From contig JAMYHX010000254.1 in the NCBI GenBank assembly GCA_025529335.1, positions 1-59,495 of the forward strand: 59,495 bases of DNA. Reading direction: 5' to 3'. Each line of letters begins with the position of its first letter. The stretch's first letter is position 1. This DNA comes from Rhizopus sp. PT2906 (taxonomy: Eukaryota; Mucoromycota; Mucoromycetes; Mucorales; Rhizopodaceae). Made by a program: the position numbers and the translations under genes. Under the pieces are notes generated by a model, which was not told where the DNA came from, did no database searches, and saw only the letters and a list, made by a program, of their open reading frames with translations. Of this stretch, positions 9,134-21,096 are shown in pieces.

Positions 9134-11628
9134 ATGGAGAAATTCATTGCTCATCAAAGGGAGTTGATAGAGACTGAAAGAAAAGTAGATGTTGAAGAGA
9201 CAATAAAGCTACTATCCTCCTATGCACCCATTCAACTTCAACGACGCGGTATTGCTCTTGTTGGCTTAAAGATAACAGGTATTGGTTGAATATCATACAT
9301 AGCATAACACTCATCATGTGAAGGAATGAGAACTGGCTTAGGAGGCAAAAGGTAATACAGTTACATGTTCAATGGTTGCTCGTGGTGCTGAAATTAGCCT
9401 CCTCTTGTAGTTTGATCGATCTCGAGCTGGCCAATCCAAATATTCTGCCGCCTATTTTGCCTGCACATAAAATAACAACAGGAGATATCGTCGGTCTTGA
9501 TGTATACAAGAAAGATAAACCTTCAAAGAATGTCGATAAATGGTCTGGCGTCGTTGCTCGTGTGACAGAATCGAGGATTACCGTTGCCCTCTCTCAGGAA
9601 ATAGAAGATGAACTTCCGGCTGAGCTTCAGGAACGCTGTCAAATGTAAGTGGTCCCTATGCGTATTTTGACATGTATTAATGCCTCGTAATTTAGTGTAA
9701 AGTTGGCAAACAGTATCACCTACGAAAGGTAGATGAAGCAATAGTAACAGCAGGAGATCATCTTTTCTCATCCAAAACTTATATGTAGAATGTTAAAGGG
9801 ACTAGAAGCATTACAGCAAAGATGTGACGAAGGAGGATCCGGGCTTATAAACGTTCTTTTAGGACAATCTGATATCTCAACTCCTCAAAAGATGAGCAAT
9901 ATTCAGTTTTTTGATGAAACACTAAATGATTCTCAAAAGGAAGCGGTGCGCTTTGCACTTAGTTCAAATGAGATTGCCTTGGTTCATGGGCCACCTGGAG
10001 TAATAAGCTTTTAGCTTTTGCATTTACATTGTCCATTAACGTATTTACCTATAGACTGGTAAAACTTATACACTAGTAGAAATAATCAGACAGTTGGTTG
10101 TGAATCAGGGTCAACGAGTATTAGTTTGTGGACCATCGAATATTTCAGTCGGTAATACTGTTAGTAAAACAATGATACAGCGACTGATGCTTTCTCCCCT
10201 TAGATAACCTAGTCGAAAGATTAGCTCAACATCGACTTCAAGTCGTACGTGTAGGACACCCTGCTCGTGTATTGCCAACGGTAATAGATCACACATTGGA
10301 TGTTATTACGCGTACCTGTGATTCTGGAAGAATTGTGGCAGATATACGAAAGGAAATGGATGACACCTTGGCAAAAATTGGAAAATCCAAAAATAGAGCA
10401 GAAAGAAGAGCAATGTACTCCCTCATGAAGGACTTGAGGAAGGATTATAGAGTTAGAGAGAGAAAGGTAATAGATGAAGTATTGACAAATGCTCAGGTGA
10501 CGATTTCTACTCTGAATGGGTAAATATGAAACTTCTTTAGCTTATGTATTTGAACTTGTAATAAAACAAGACAATAGGGCTGCAAGCAGAAATATGATGA
10601 ATAGGGAATTCGATGTTGTTGTTATCGATGAAGCAACACAAGCTTTAGAAGCTGAATGCTGGATAGCTCTTTTAAAAGCAAAGAAGGCAATTTTGGTATG
10701 TATATTGCTATCTGAGATGTCATAGTGTTCTAACCTTAATTTTGTGTACTAAAGGCAGGAGATCACCTTCAGTTGCCACCAACAGTAAAGTCACCCATAA
10801 AGATTCAAACATCGTTAAAATCAAAGGGGCTGTCTACAGATACTGACCTGACAACCACTTTATTTGATCGACTTTTGGCTATGTACGGCAATAGGATTAA
10901 AAGAATGTTGACAGTCCAGTATCGGATGCACAAGAAAATTATGGAGTTTAGCTCAAAAGAGCTCTACGAGAACAAACTTATTGCAGACGAGAGCGTAGCA
11001 GAACACGTATTGGCCGATCTTCCTGAGGTAGAGCACACTGAAAACACAGAATCACCAATTGTCATGATAGATACCAGCGATACTGGTCTATCGCATGAAG
11101 TAACTGACGACGCACAAGAAGAGCAAAGCAAAGCAAACGAGTTAGAGGTTCAACTAGCAGTACAGCATGTTAAAGCTCTTTTAGAGAAAGGTCTTCAAGA
11201 AGATCAAATCGGCATCATCACGCCATATGCATTTCAGGTATCAAAGCTACGAAGAGAAATTAGAGAGCATTGGCCAGGGATCGAAATTGGCACAGTAGAT
11301 GGGTTCCAAGGTCGTGAAAAAGAAGCAGTTATATTATCACTTGTTCGCTCTAACGAAATGGGTGAGATCGGATTTCTTGCAGAAAAAAGAAGACTTAATG
11401 GTATGTATACTGCTATTAATTTATCGACTACTGATACATCTTTGGTTTATGCTAGTGGCTATGACGAGAGCAAAGAGACATTTATGCGTTATATGTGATT
11501 CAGATACTCTTTTAGGAAACAAAGGGGGTGGATCAACACTCAATAGGAATGATGCTGGATTCTTAAAGAGATGGATTGAATGGCTAAGTGACGAAGCTGA
11601 CTTACGATTTAGTGAGCTTGTTGTGTAA
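9134..11628 (+). CDS. HCS1: SF1B DNA/RNA helicase of the IGHMBP2/Hcs1 (UPF1-like) group
   Basis: Superfamily-1 helicase of about 665 residues in about ten exons. The start at 9134 gives MEKFIAHQRELIETER, matching the N-terminus of Hcs1/IGHMBP2, followed by the beta-barrel region (LQRRGIALVGLKITG, TTGDIVGLDVYK). The Walker A motif GPPG|TGKT is split by an intron at about 9998-10055. Others seen: CGPSNISV|DNLVERLA (motif Ia), VVVIDEATQALEAECW (DEAD-like motif II), AGDHLQLPPT (III), VQYRMHKKIMEFS (IV), GTVDGFQGREKEAVILSLVRS (V) and RRLN|VAMTRAKRHL (VI, rebuilt across the last intron at about 11401-11456). It lacks the R3H and AN1 zinc-finger extensions of animal IGHMBP2, as fungal Hcs1 does. It converges on the acyl-CoA oxidase gene, with the two stops about 70 nt apart. 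It likely acts in nucleic-acid unwinding; the exact substrate is not shown by sequence. Confidence 0.88.
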
Positions 11629-11697
11629 GCATCCTATAAAGTGATGCTCTAGAATAAACAAAAACGCTCCTGGGGGTGAAGATAAACATCAAATACT

Positions 11698-14142
11698 TTA
11701 TTGTGTTTTGTTACGAGTTTTCTCGAGCGGTATTTGACTAAACTTTTCAGTTAATGGTCGGATATATTTTCCATGGTAAGGAGGCACACCCGTGTTATTA
11801 GGTGCTTGTAAAATGGTATCAAAGTAGCCTAAAAGATCATGAATATACAATTTTGGTACAAAATATCATTTTCCTTACTCTGATAAATATTGCCATCATA
11901 GCGAGCAATAGGAGCTTTCAAGACAAAATCAGGTAAACCAAAAGCATCAGTAAGACCAACCACGTCTTTTCTCAGGACTTTGCAAAGCTATATATCCATA
12001 AGTAAATTTTAGAAAAAGAAGATATTCTGATGGATATTGAAGCTACCTTGAGATATGCTTTTTCAATGTCTTTCAATTGCTGTGGAGAAATGTATCCTTC
12101 TAGGAACCCCTGATCTCCATATGTACGAAGGACATAGAGTCCCCATAGGACCGTCATTTGCCTCATGATAATTGCAACGCTTGTATCTAGAGAAGAGTTA
12201 TTGATAGCTGAAAAACGTCTTGCATTATCCGAGTATAAGAATGCGGCGCAATGAAGCTCTGCCACTCTATTAGCATCGAGCAAAACATCATTATGAGTAG
12301 CTCCATTTTCAAGTGCTTGTTGAATGCTAAATAACTATCATATTAAAGTCAGGGTGAGCCAACCAAGTGCTATCTTGTAAACTTACTCTCTTTGCAAGTA
12401 TGACATGTAATGCTTCCTGGATCAGACTTAGATCTTTTAAGCAATCGTCTACTTCTTTTACATGCCATGTTTTTGCAGCCAGTAACTCTTCAGCGTATGT
12501 GAAATATGAGGTTGAGCTTTCGTATTTGAATTCGGGATACGCATTGTATTTTATTTTCTGGTTGAGACGATGCAATAAGTAGGTGGAAGCCTGTTGCAGT
12601 AAGACAGTATCATCACCTCCACCAACTGTCATTACGTTCCAGTCAGCTGTTAGATGACCAAGAGCATTATAAGCAGAATAAGTGTGCCCTCCACAGCAAC
12701 GACGACACACTTCCAAGATACTGGCTGAGAGACTACCGGACAAACCCTTCAATGACGCAGACATACAGTGCATGTCGCCCATATGATCGAGGTACAGCTT
12801 TTGTTCAATTTTTCCACTAGCAGTCAAAATTCCAAATTGCTGGTAAATTGTGCTGAGCGAGTTTTTGACCATATACATAAACGATATAGCTGGGATCAGC
12901 TTTGCATAATGTGACTGATAGTCCATAATCTGTTCATTCTTTGAACCTTGGCGACGCACCACGCCATATCGTACAGCAATTGTAAGTGCCTGGCTGATTA
13001 AAGTGGTAGACACGTCAACCAGGCCCAGTCTTTCGGGTATCAACGTAGCATACATCACAGCAGGATTTGGTGCAGGTTGATATGTGCCATGACGATCGAT
13101 TCTGGCCCACTTTGACATCATGTTTTTCCTTGATACGCGTGCTTTATGAAATTGAATCCAACCATTATCTGTTCCTTGATGGCCAACTTTGGTGCCTATG
13201 TCGCCTACACGAATATTTGAAAACTGCTCACCACTGACTGAGTCTCGAAGAGGAACAATAAACCAGTTGGCGCCAACGTTCTTGCCATGAATAATAGTTT
13301 GTGCAAGGACAGCAGTATGGGTGGCCGTTTGTCCAGCGAGTCCAATCCACCATTTAGTAGATGTGATAGTAGGAGAGTTAATGACAAACTCATCTGTTTC
13401 AATGTCAAACGTCGCTGTTGTTTCTATACCACGTAGCGCAGAGCTGTGTCCTAGTTCTGTCTATGTTTGGCAGTCAGTTGGTGTAACGTTAATGTTGTAG
13501 TTAGCATTGAATGGTACCATGGCAAAACATCCAATCACTTTATAGTCGTTCAATAGTTTGCCCCAGTAGGTTCGTTGGTAATTGTTGCCCATCATTTCTA
13601 CTACACTACGAAACAGTGTTTCATGAACGCCGTTTCGCATGCATAAGCTTTCGGAATAGTTGAACGAAGCTTCGACAATTTCTTTAAACAGGCCCTGGTT
13701 ATCTTTTAACTCCTCCTTGAGTTGAACAAGCCTGTATATTTGTCCCATTGTGCTACAGATTTGTAATTAGATTGTGCTTATAAAGATGTACAGTAGAACA
13801 AAGTACAATTCTCGCCATTCTTCCTTTGTAAAGTCCAAGATATTTCTTGGTGGTTGAACTACAAGTTCTGGATCATATTTTATGTAATCGTATGCGGCTT
13901 GCTAAATATAGCGTAAGCCCATATAAATGTCTTTATACTGTCTTTGTTACCCTTTGTATATACTTTTCTTTTCCACCCATCCAAAAATAAGAAAGTGCTT
14001 CTATACTAAATGATGCGGACTGCCTTTCCCTTTCCATGTCTTTAGGCGCTTGTATAGACATTGTGGAAGGGCTCAAATTGAGCTGTCTCTTTATTTGATC
14101 AAGCCTGTGTGTAGCTTTATGAACATTCTTATTAGAGCCCAT
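11698..14142 (-). CDS. Peroxisomal acyl-CoA oxidase
   Basis: Flavin enzyme of the first peroxisomal beta-oxidation step (acyl-CoA to trans-2-enoyl-CoA, making hydrogen peroxide). Start at 14142 gives MGSNKNVHKATHRLDQIKRQ. Middle exons carry YWGKLLNDYKVIGCFAM, the flavin/substrate region ending in MSKWARIDRHGTYQ, and ERLGLVDVSTTLISQALTIA. The C-terminal oxidase domain has CRRCCGGHTYSAYNALG. The protein ends LEKTRNKTQ with no SKL-type PTS1, which also holds for some fungal acyl-CoA oxidases imported by other routes. In the motif that normally reads (F/W)EG(D/E)N and supplies the catalytic Glu, this protein reads VGGGDDTVL, so the Glu appears to be Gly. Family membership is clear; full catalytic activity is not. 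Confidence 0.9.
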
Positions 14143-15429
14143 GTTGCAAAAAGCTAAAGGGAAAAGAAAGAAATGTCTTTGGCGGTAAATGAACCTTACG
14201 TTTATATATTCTGTGGTGGCGTTACTAAAAGAACATCTCAAATTCTGTAGCTACTATTGTTTCAATAACGCCCTCTACAAGAAGTCTTACAGGATCCAAT
14301 GATCTCAGTATAGTGATGCCATGAAGGCTTTAATGTCGGCTGAACCCAGCATACATTACAATTATGTATGCTTTCCCCGGTAAGAGCCTTCCATGTTGAG
14401 GTCAACAGGGTCCGATATGCTTCATCTGATGGAGATTGCTTCTGAGTAAACATTATTCTAAATTGCACTTGAAATAAGCTACAATAGTGTGCTCTGGAGT
14501 ATATAAAAGTAAAAGGTACAGGGATAACCTTGGGATAATGTATGGATAGATACATTATCCGCAATTATTCATTAGCCCTTCATTGTGGACATCAGTCCAT
14601 TTCATTCGTCGTAGCCTTTAGGAAAATATACAATGACCTTTTATCATTCATTTTTCTTATACTCTCAAAGTCATTTTTTCTCTTTTATTAGCTACTGATT
14701 ACATTTAATCAGCCTGCAGCAGTCTAATCTTTTCTCCTGTATCTTGTGCTTTAGAGAATGATTGTCATGTTTTGCTGTGTCATTGGGATAAAAATGGAAA
14801 GTATCAAGACGATAATACATGCCGGCCGTGTTGCTCTTTATCCACTTTTTCATTCTGCCATTACTTACGACTTTAAAACAGTGTATGTGGGCGTACTAGT
14901 GTTTCTACATTTGCGCATGATTTCCTATTCAAGCAATAAATGATGCAGAAGAAACATTACAGGGTGCTTCTAAACCCATTCTATATAAAACTAATTTGAT
15001 TAATATGACGCTCTTGTACATGCGTGGCGTCATGATCATTTAATAGTAATGACTGGGTCAATAGCTTCACTTTGCTTAAACTAACAGAATTCGGGATCTA
15101 GCAGTAAAATGTGGTACAGGGTATCTCCCTTGGCTCCTAATTGCTGCAGGTTCAATGCAAGTGCTCTGTCATGTGTACATCTATTACAAATGTTTATCAC
15201 TGTTTTAAACCAGAATATCAAAATTGGTTTGGAAAGCAGAACAATGATAATTCCTAAAAGGAGCAAGTTGCCCAGACTTTTGCTTGGGGGACATGTATTC
15301 CAGTTTGGAAATCATGTGTCTAGCAACGGGTTCGCTTAAAATCTAAACACCGAACATTTCATTCTGCTTTAATTTTTCATCTCGTCTTTTTCTCGTTTTC
15401 TTTCAGAGGCAATAAAATAGCAAGAAACG
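14143..15429. other. Intergenic between acyl-CoA oxidase and kinase
   Basis: 1.3 kb that must hold the divergent promoters of the acyl-CoA oxidase and PKA genes. A 100-codon minus-strand ORF (14262-14564) and a 76-codon plus ORF (15109-15339) show no family features or supporting exons. A pyrimidine-rich stretch lies shortly before the kinase start. Confidence 0.45.
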
Positions 15430-16800
15430 ATGCCTTTAAAACTAATTTCCAACCTGGTCACTTCTTTCTTCAAGCGCACTGACACTGTTATTACAACTCC
15501 ACCAAAAGAATCAGCATCTTCAGCATCTGTTAGTTTCAGTCCGACCATAACCATACAGGGTTTATGGACAAAGAAGGACGATCAGAGTGATATGTCAACA
15601 ATTAAATCCTCTGCTGACTCGGAAAGATGGATAGCACATCAAGAGCAATTACAAAAGATACATAGCCAACCTCCTATATTTGATCCATCGCCTTCTGTGG
15701 GCATCCATGACTATGAGCTTATTGAAACACTTGGTAGATGGTTTATACAATATGGTTTGCATCAATCTCATCTTTCTTATATAGGAACGGGCACATTTGG
15801 AAGAGTTTATTTGGCAAAAGAAAAAAAAGCCAAGAAGTATTATGCGATTAAAGTATTAAAGAAAGCCGAAATCGTAAAGCTAAAGCAAGTAGAGCATATT
15901 AATTCAGAAAGGGAAGTGCTTTCTCAAATCAACTTTCCATTTATAGTACAACTGTAAGAAGTGTAATACAGGATATGTTCTTTCATATACGCTTATATTC
16001 ACTATGATTATAGGTATTGTACATTTCAAGATCAAGTCAATTTGTATATGGTTCAAGAATATATCATTGGAGGCGAATTATTTAGACATCTTAGAAAATC
16101 TGGTAGATTCCCCAACGACACAGCTCGTTTCTATGCAGCAGAGATAGTATTGGCATTAGAGTATCTTCATTCAAAGGATATTATCTATCGTGACTTAAAA
16201 CCAGAGAATATACTGTTAGACAACCGAGGATATGTAAAAATAGCTGATTTTGGTTTTGCAAAGAAGGTACAGGACAGGACGTGGACCCTTTGTGGTACAC
16301 CAGAGTATTTAGCACCTGAAATTATTCAAAGTAAGGGCCATAGTAAATCAGTTGACTGGTGGTCACTTGGGATACTGATATATGAAATGATGGCCGGCCA
16401 TCCTCCATTCTATGACGACAACCATTTCGGTATCTATGAACGCATCCTAGGCGGTAGAGTACAGTACCCAAGTTATTTCGAAAATGCGGCAAAGGATCTA
16501 CTCAAGAAACTGCTCGTTATTGATAGAACACGCAGGTTAGGTAATCTAAAAGGCGGGGCAGATGATGTTAAAAGACACAAGTGGTTTCGCACAACAGATT
16601 GGCATGGGTTACTTAATAAAACGGTTAGAGTAAGTTGAATGTGTGTATGTTCTCTGGAAGATACTAACTTGTTATAGGCACCCATTATCCCAGCGCATTC
16701 AAATGAATATGATACTAGTAACTTTGAAAAGTACCCTGAAGAGAATATAAGCGATCAACCTCAAGGCGATCCTTTTCGTGATTTATTTCCAGATTTCTAA
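15430..16800 (+). CDS. cAMP-dependent protein kinase catalytic subunit
   Basis: AGC-family Ser/Thr kinase of about 400 residues in four exons. The variable N-terminal ~100 residues are Ser/Thr-rich. The kinase core then starts YELIETLG|TGTFGRVYLAK (glycine loop split by an intron at about 15734-15785), and continues with YYAIKVLKKAEI (ATP lysine), YRDLKPENILLDN (catalytic loop), ADFGFAKK (DFG) and the activation segment TWTLCGTPEYLAPE with the phosphorylatable Thr. The C-terminal tail after the last intron ends DPFRDLFPDF, the hydrophobic FxxF end typical of PKA. It would be held inactive by a cAMP-binding regulatory subunit encoded elsewhere. The stop is 161 nt before the left end of the TIR element. 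Confidence 0.92.
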
Positions 16801-16961
16801 TTTATTCAAGTATACCTTTACCCTTTTTCTCTAATTTGTATATATTTACACACACACGCATGTATATGCACTTATTTAATACTTTTTATAAAATAGAACT
16901 TGATTTTTATTTTTAGTCCATCATATGATTGCCCTTTTTTTACACTTTACTGCTTGTTCAG

Positions 16962-17107
16962 TTGATCCAATAAATTATGTCGTCCGGGCCGAACAATATG
17001 TCGCCCAATTAGAAATAAAAAATCGCTTAATTAGAAGTAAAATGCCGCCCAATCAGAAATAGTTTTCCTGAGGAAGCTTTTGATTATCTTTTTCTTATAA
17101 TGTCTAT
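16962..17107 (+). repeat. Left terminal inverted repeat of the 2.58-kb element
   Basis: Outer ~100 nt of short repeated words (GTCGCCCAATTAGAAAT, GCTTAATTAGAAGTAAAATG, GCCGCCCAATCAGAAAT) followed by the inner block TTTTCCTGAGGAAGCTTTTG and ATTATCTTTTTCTTATAATG. The reverse complement is found at 19330-19543. Confidence 0.85.
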
Positions 17108-17471
17108 TGTAGCCTTATGGGATGAAGAACTCTTTTTTTTATGAAGATGAATAAAACAATATCTAAAAACATTTGCAATCGTGTCGAGTATTCTCAATTA
17201 ATTTAAACCAACAGCAAAATTATGCGGGTAGACCACTCCCTTCCCCCAAAAAATGAAATAGCGTTGCATTTTTCACGTTTTTAAGCATGACGTTGCATTT
17301 TATAATTTTGACGGATAATACTACGCGTGCTCCGGATGTGCACTCCAAAAATCCTTTAGTGACGTAGACAAATAATTCGCATGCCCTTATTTTGCGATTT
17401 ACTTTTACCCTCGCTACTTAAGGGAACTTTAAAATTAAAATTAAAGGGAAATAAGTCACGTCTTTATTTTA

Positions 17472-18988
17472 TCATCTTTGGGTTGAATCTGGTAGCTGTG
17501 CGGGTGAATGGTAGGTCTTCAGCTTTTTCAAACCTGATGGATTGTTCCTCTCATGTTTCAAAGTGGATAATTCGACGATTGTTTCTTGCAGGACATTCTT
17601 TAATTGATTCATTATAGGGAATGTTGCATTGATTCTAAAAATATCGTGATAATCGATTGGAATATAGAAGCTGCTTTGCTTGTAAAGTGTATAAATGTAA
17701 TCATATTTATGTTCCATGAGATAACAGGAGCAACAGACTCCACTTGTGATCATATCAGCGATTACAACATTATTAAATCCTCCGCTTTCAATAAAGTCGA
17801 GTGTACCCTTCATATATCTAGCCATCTTGATTACATCCCCATTTGATCGTCCTTTGTTGCGCTCTGGCTTAGATTCAAGAGCAAATATCAGGTGTTTGGA
17901 CTGGTCTGTCACAACAGAAAAGTCTCCTTTTCGAGTATGTCTACTCAGTGATGGATCAATATCAATGAATCTCTTTTTTGACTCGCGGATCCCCTTATCA
18001 GCGCCAAAAGTTGTGTATCTTTTGTTGTTTGGGAAATAGTTCTCTAAAACCGGCAAAATACCATCTTTCACTGTTGTGCTTTCATTTATTAGTTTTGTTG
18101 TATTCAGCTTTTAGTTGTAATTTAAAAAGGCAGTTAAGTCGATGGCTTGCGAATTAGATTCTTTTATTAAGAAGAGCTGAATGTTGTTAAATAAGACGCG
18201 TGTTCGTTTTATAGGAAGAGAGAATCTATGACTGCTATTTATATTATTGTCGTCACTGACATTATTTATGTTTATCTTATTATTGTTATACTAGTGGCTA
18301 CTATAGTTATTATTATTATTATAAGTTGTTCTTATCAATGCGATAGAGGAATGTATAGTAGAATGTATGCTCTACTATAAGATTATACTCGAGTTATTAT
18401 AATGATTATCTCATCAAACACGTCAAGTTTAATAGAATATCCTTTATATTAGGTTTGTTTGCTAAAAATAAAAAATAAACGCATATTAGTTGCAACAATA
18501 ATTATTTAACAAACCCTGGTACTTACAATGCGTATAAAATAGCTTCGATATGGCTGGGTAAGTTCGATACATTTAACTTATCTTCTGCTTCATCAAAATC
18601 TTCTTCTGTAATCAACTATATAAAACATATTAGTTGTCAATTTTAAAACTAGTTTTTTTCAGTGTACCTTGGTAAAGTGAAAGATATCGTCGACATGGGG
18701 TTTGACATCTTTTTCTTTGTATTTCAAGTAAATCCCCTTAACCTCGCTACAAGCTTCTTCATAATAATCAAATCGAATCGTATTTGAATCAACAGCATTA
18801 TTCATGCAGACAAGGGCTACTCCAGATCTGATGAAGAATTGCATCATAAGGAATAAATACTGACTTACAAATGATAAATGAACTCTATAGTCTTTGCACT
18901 TACGCATCTTTGATCCAATGTTGTCAGTAAAGCTGCACTGAGACAAGTAAAGGATCAATGAATACAATAAGATAAGATTAAGCTTCAC
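17472..18988 (-). CDS. Cargo protein of the TIR element, PD-(D/E)XK nuclease-like motif
   Basis: Fragmentary multi-exon gene. The last exon (18071-17472) is open for 199 codons and contains GDFSVVTDQSKHLIFALESK, that is Asp, a two-strand spacing and then ExK, as in PD-(D/E)XK nucleases. It is followed by NGDVIKMARYMKG and YDYIYTLYKQ. Upstream on the same strand are exons reading VALVCMNNAVDSNTIRFDYY and KYKEKDVKPHVDDIFHFTK, spliced by a clear intron (GTACAC to ATATAG, about 18613-18666) to LITEEDFDEAEDKLNVSNLP. Between these and the last exon, PIKRTRVLFNNIQLFLIKES is in frame but one stop (near 18113) intervenes, so either an intron is unresolved or the gene is damaged. No transposase signature is seen. 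Fold assignment is by motif only; function is unknown. Confidence 0.5.
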
Positions 18989-19329
18989 AATGACATAACA
19001 ATAGAACTAGAATAGAAATTTGTCTCTTATTACGTTAAAAATTTAAATGAAGCTCCTCGGAATAAATCCTCTCCTGTTTGGGTCTAGGTTTCTTGTCTCA
19101 GAACGACAATTGGTCAGGTATAAACCCAAGTGCCGTCTAAAAGAAGAACTCTGAGAAGTCCTCTATGATGAAAGAATGATATTTTATAAATAGCAAAGCC
19201 CTGGTTTTTCTTATATACACGCAAAAACGCTATGAACACTGTGATAATCGGTGAATAAGTAATTTTAATTCGGAAAATATTTAGAATATAAGAAAATAGA
19301 ATGAGTCATTGTCAACTAATAGATATTAT

Positions 19330-19543
19330 AAGAAAAGATAATCAAAAGCTTCCTCAGGAAAACTAAGTGGTGACATTTTATTTCTGTGGCAACGGAAACT
19401 TATTACTGATTGGACGGCATTTTGTTCCTGTGAGAGCGAAATTTAATTCCTGATTGGCCGACATTTTACTTCTAATTAAGCGATTTTTATTTCTAATTGG
19501 GCGACATATTGTTCGGCCCGGACGACATAATTTATTGGATCAA
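19330..19543 (-). repeat. Right terminal inverted repeat with extra subterminal repeat units
   Basis: Read on the minus strand it matches the left arm for about 100 nt, then inserts about 100 nt built from further degenerate copies of a unit of roughly 43-44 nt (AxAATAAAATGTCGxCCAAT, CAGxAATxAATTTCG), and then rejoins the left arm at TTTTCCTGAGGAAGC. The difference in unit number suggests tandem gain or loss. Confidence 0.8.
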
Positions 19544-19668
19544 TTGTATCCATAGCAACGGATGCCATGAAACACGTTTTGTTTGAAAGAAGCTAATATC
19601 CAAAAAAGGAAGAATAAATTAGGGCCGATACAACAAGGGGCTTCATTTTTGACAGTTTTGTTTTCATA

Positions 19669-20918
19669 ATGAGCTTTATAAGAAATATATTTGGAATAAG
19701 CAAGAGATTACCGTCTAAAAGACCCTTGAAAGTTCTTGGAATAGAGACTTCTTGCGATGATACTGCCGCAGCCATTGTCACTTCCGATCGTCAAATCCTT
19801 GCAGAAGTAGTCCGTGGCCAACAAGAGTTACATGAACCCAAAGGTGGAATCGTACCCATGTTGGCTTGTGAAAGTCATAGTCGCAACTTACCTGGTGTTG
19901 TCAGTGAGGCACTTCAAAAGGCTAAATTAACTGTACAAGATTTAGACGCCATTGCAGTAACAAGAGGTCCTGGATTACCTCCTTGTCTTCCTGTTGGCTT
20001 AAACGCTGCAAAGACGATGGCAGCTGTATGTGGAAAGCCACTGATTGGCGTTCATCATATGGTAAATATATTTTTTTAGATTATCATCACACAAAATAAC
20101 ATCGACGACTACAGGAAGCCCATGCACTAACAGCCAGGCTGACAACACCCAATGCAGATAATGCACCATACCCACAGTTTCCATTCATGACACTGCTTAT
20201 ATCTGGCGGACATACACTTTTGTTGACAGCAAATAATATCGGTGACTATAATGAACTTGCAGGTACAATGGATAATGCTGTAGGCGAAGCGATTGATAAA
20301 GCATCAAGGTCACTGAAACTGAACTGGATCCAGGGAAGAAGGGGAGGACCAGGTGCAGCATTAGAAAAGGCAGCCTCTGAGGGAGATCCAGAGAGATTCA
20401 TTTCGAAATTACCATTACCTTTGTCGTTATCAAGAAAGAAGGAATTGAAATTTAGCTTTGCAGGATTAAAGTCTGCGATGGATCGTCTTATTAAGGATCC
20501 ATCCATTGATCTCAGTAACCCAAAAGATGTCAATGATTTAGCAGCTGCATTCCAAATGATATGTATCAATCATCTTGAACAAAAGATCAAGTTAGCACTA
20601 GAGCAAGAAATAGTTAAGCATAAGAAGCCATTGAATGCGTTTGTTGTAAGCGGTGGTGTAGCTAGTAATAAGTTATTTCGATCAAGGTAGGAACCAAAAG
20701 TAGAGACTAAACATGTACTGACTCATGATATTAGATTGGAAACACTGGTAAATGCTTATGGACTGCCACTGATATGTCCTCCTCCTCAGCTGTGTACAGA
20801 TAATGGTGTGATGATAGCTTGGGCTGGACTTGAACGATTCCAAGCAGGTCTAGTGGATGATTATACGATCACGACTATTCCTGTATGGCCTCTTGAATCC
20901 TTAAAGCAAAGAGAATAG
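19669..20918 (+). CDS. QRI7: Mitochondrial tRNA N6-threonylcarbamoyladenosine transferase Qri7/OSGEPL1
   Basis: TsaD/Kae1-family enzyme that transfers the threonylcarbamoyl group to A37 of ANN-decoding tRNAs. About 382 residues in three exons. It begins MSFIRNIFGISKRLPSKRP, a basic, mitochondrial-type leader, then VLGIETSCDDTAAAIVT (ASKHA phosphate 1 motif). The metal-binding HxxxH motif is rebuilt across the first intron as HHM|EAHAL. LLISGGHTLLL and NAFVVSGGVASNK follow, and the end is IAWAGLERFQ plus a short tail. The leader and the bacterial-type TSCDDT start favour the mitochondrial paralog over cytosolic Kae1. The ATG lies 126 nt right of the TIR element, so its upstream region has probably been replaced or rearranged by that insertion. 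Confidence 0.92.
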
Positions 20919-21096
20919 ACTCCTTTAGTATGGTGGTGTGTCTTTGCTTTTTTAATTATAGAATCAAAGTGTAATATAGTGTGTACAAATGATGTTTCCA
21001 TATTAAAATAAGAAGAGCTCTTTTATCAATGTAGCGATTATAGATTTATTAAAAATTACTATGTCTATTTACTTATTAAATACATACAATACATAG

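Larger units (their letters stand above)
16962..19543. mobile_element. 2.58-kb terminal-inverted-repeat element
   Basis: The sequence TTGATCCAATAAATTATGTC opens the left end at 16962 and its reverse complement closes the right end at 19543. The match continues for about 100 nt (with GTCCGGGCCGAACAATATG and the repeated GCCCAATTAGAAAT words), and an inner block, TTTTCCTGAGGAAGCTTTTG, recurs inverted at both sides (about 17063 and 19345). The right arm has about 100 nt of extra subterminal repeats that the left arm lacks. Inside is a minus-strand multi-exon gene with a nuclease-like motif, and no known transposase. I could not identify a convincing target-site duplication at either flank. It lies between the PKA and QRI7 genes. 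Confidence 0.85.

Noticed and set aside
14262..14564. 100-codon minus-strand ORF upstream of acyl-CoA oxidase
   Set aside because: No splice-extended frame or recognisable motif; treated as chance.
16950..19560. Target-site duplication of the TIR element
   Set aside because: I compared the flanks TTGTTCAG (left) and TTGTATCC (right) and several offsets; none gives a convincing direct repeat beyond TTGT.
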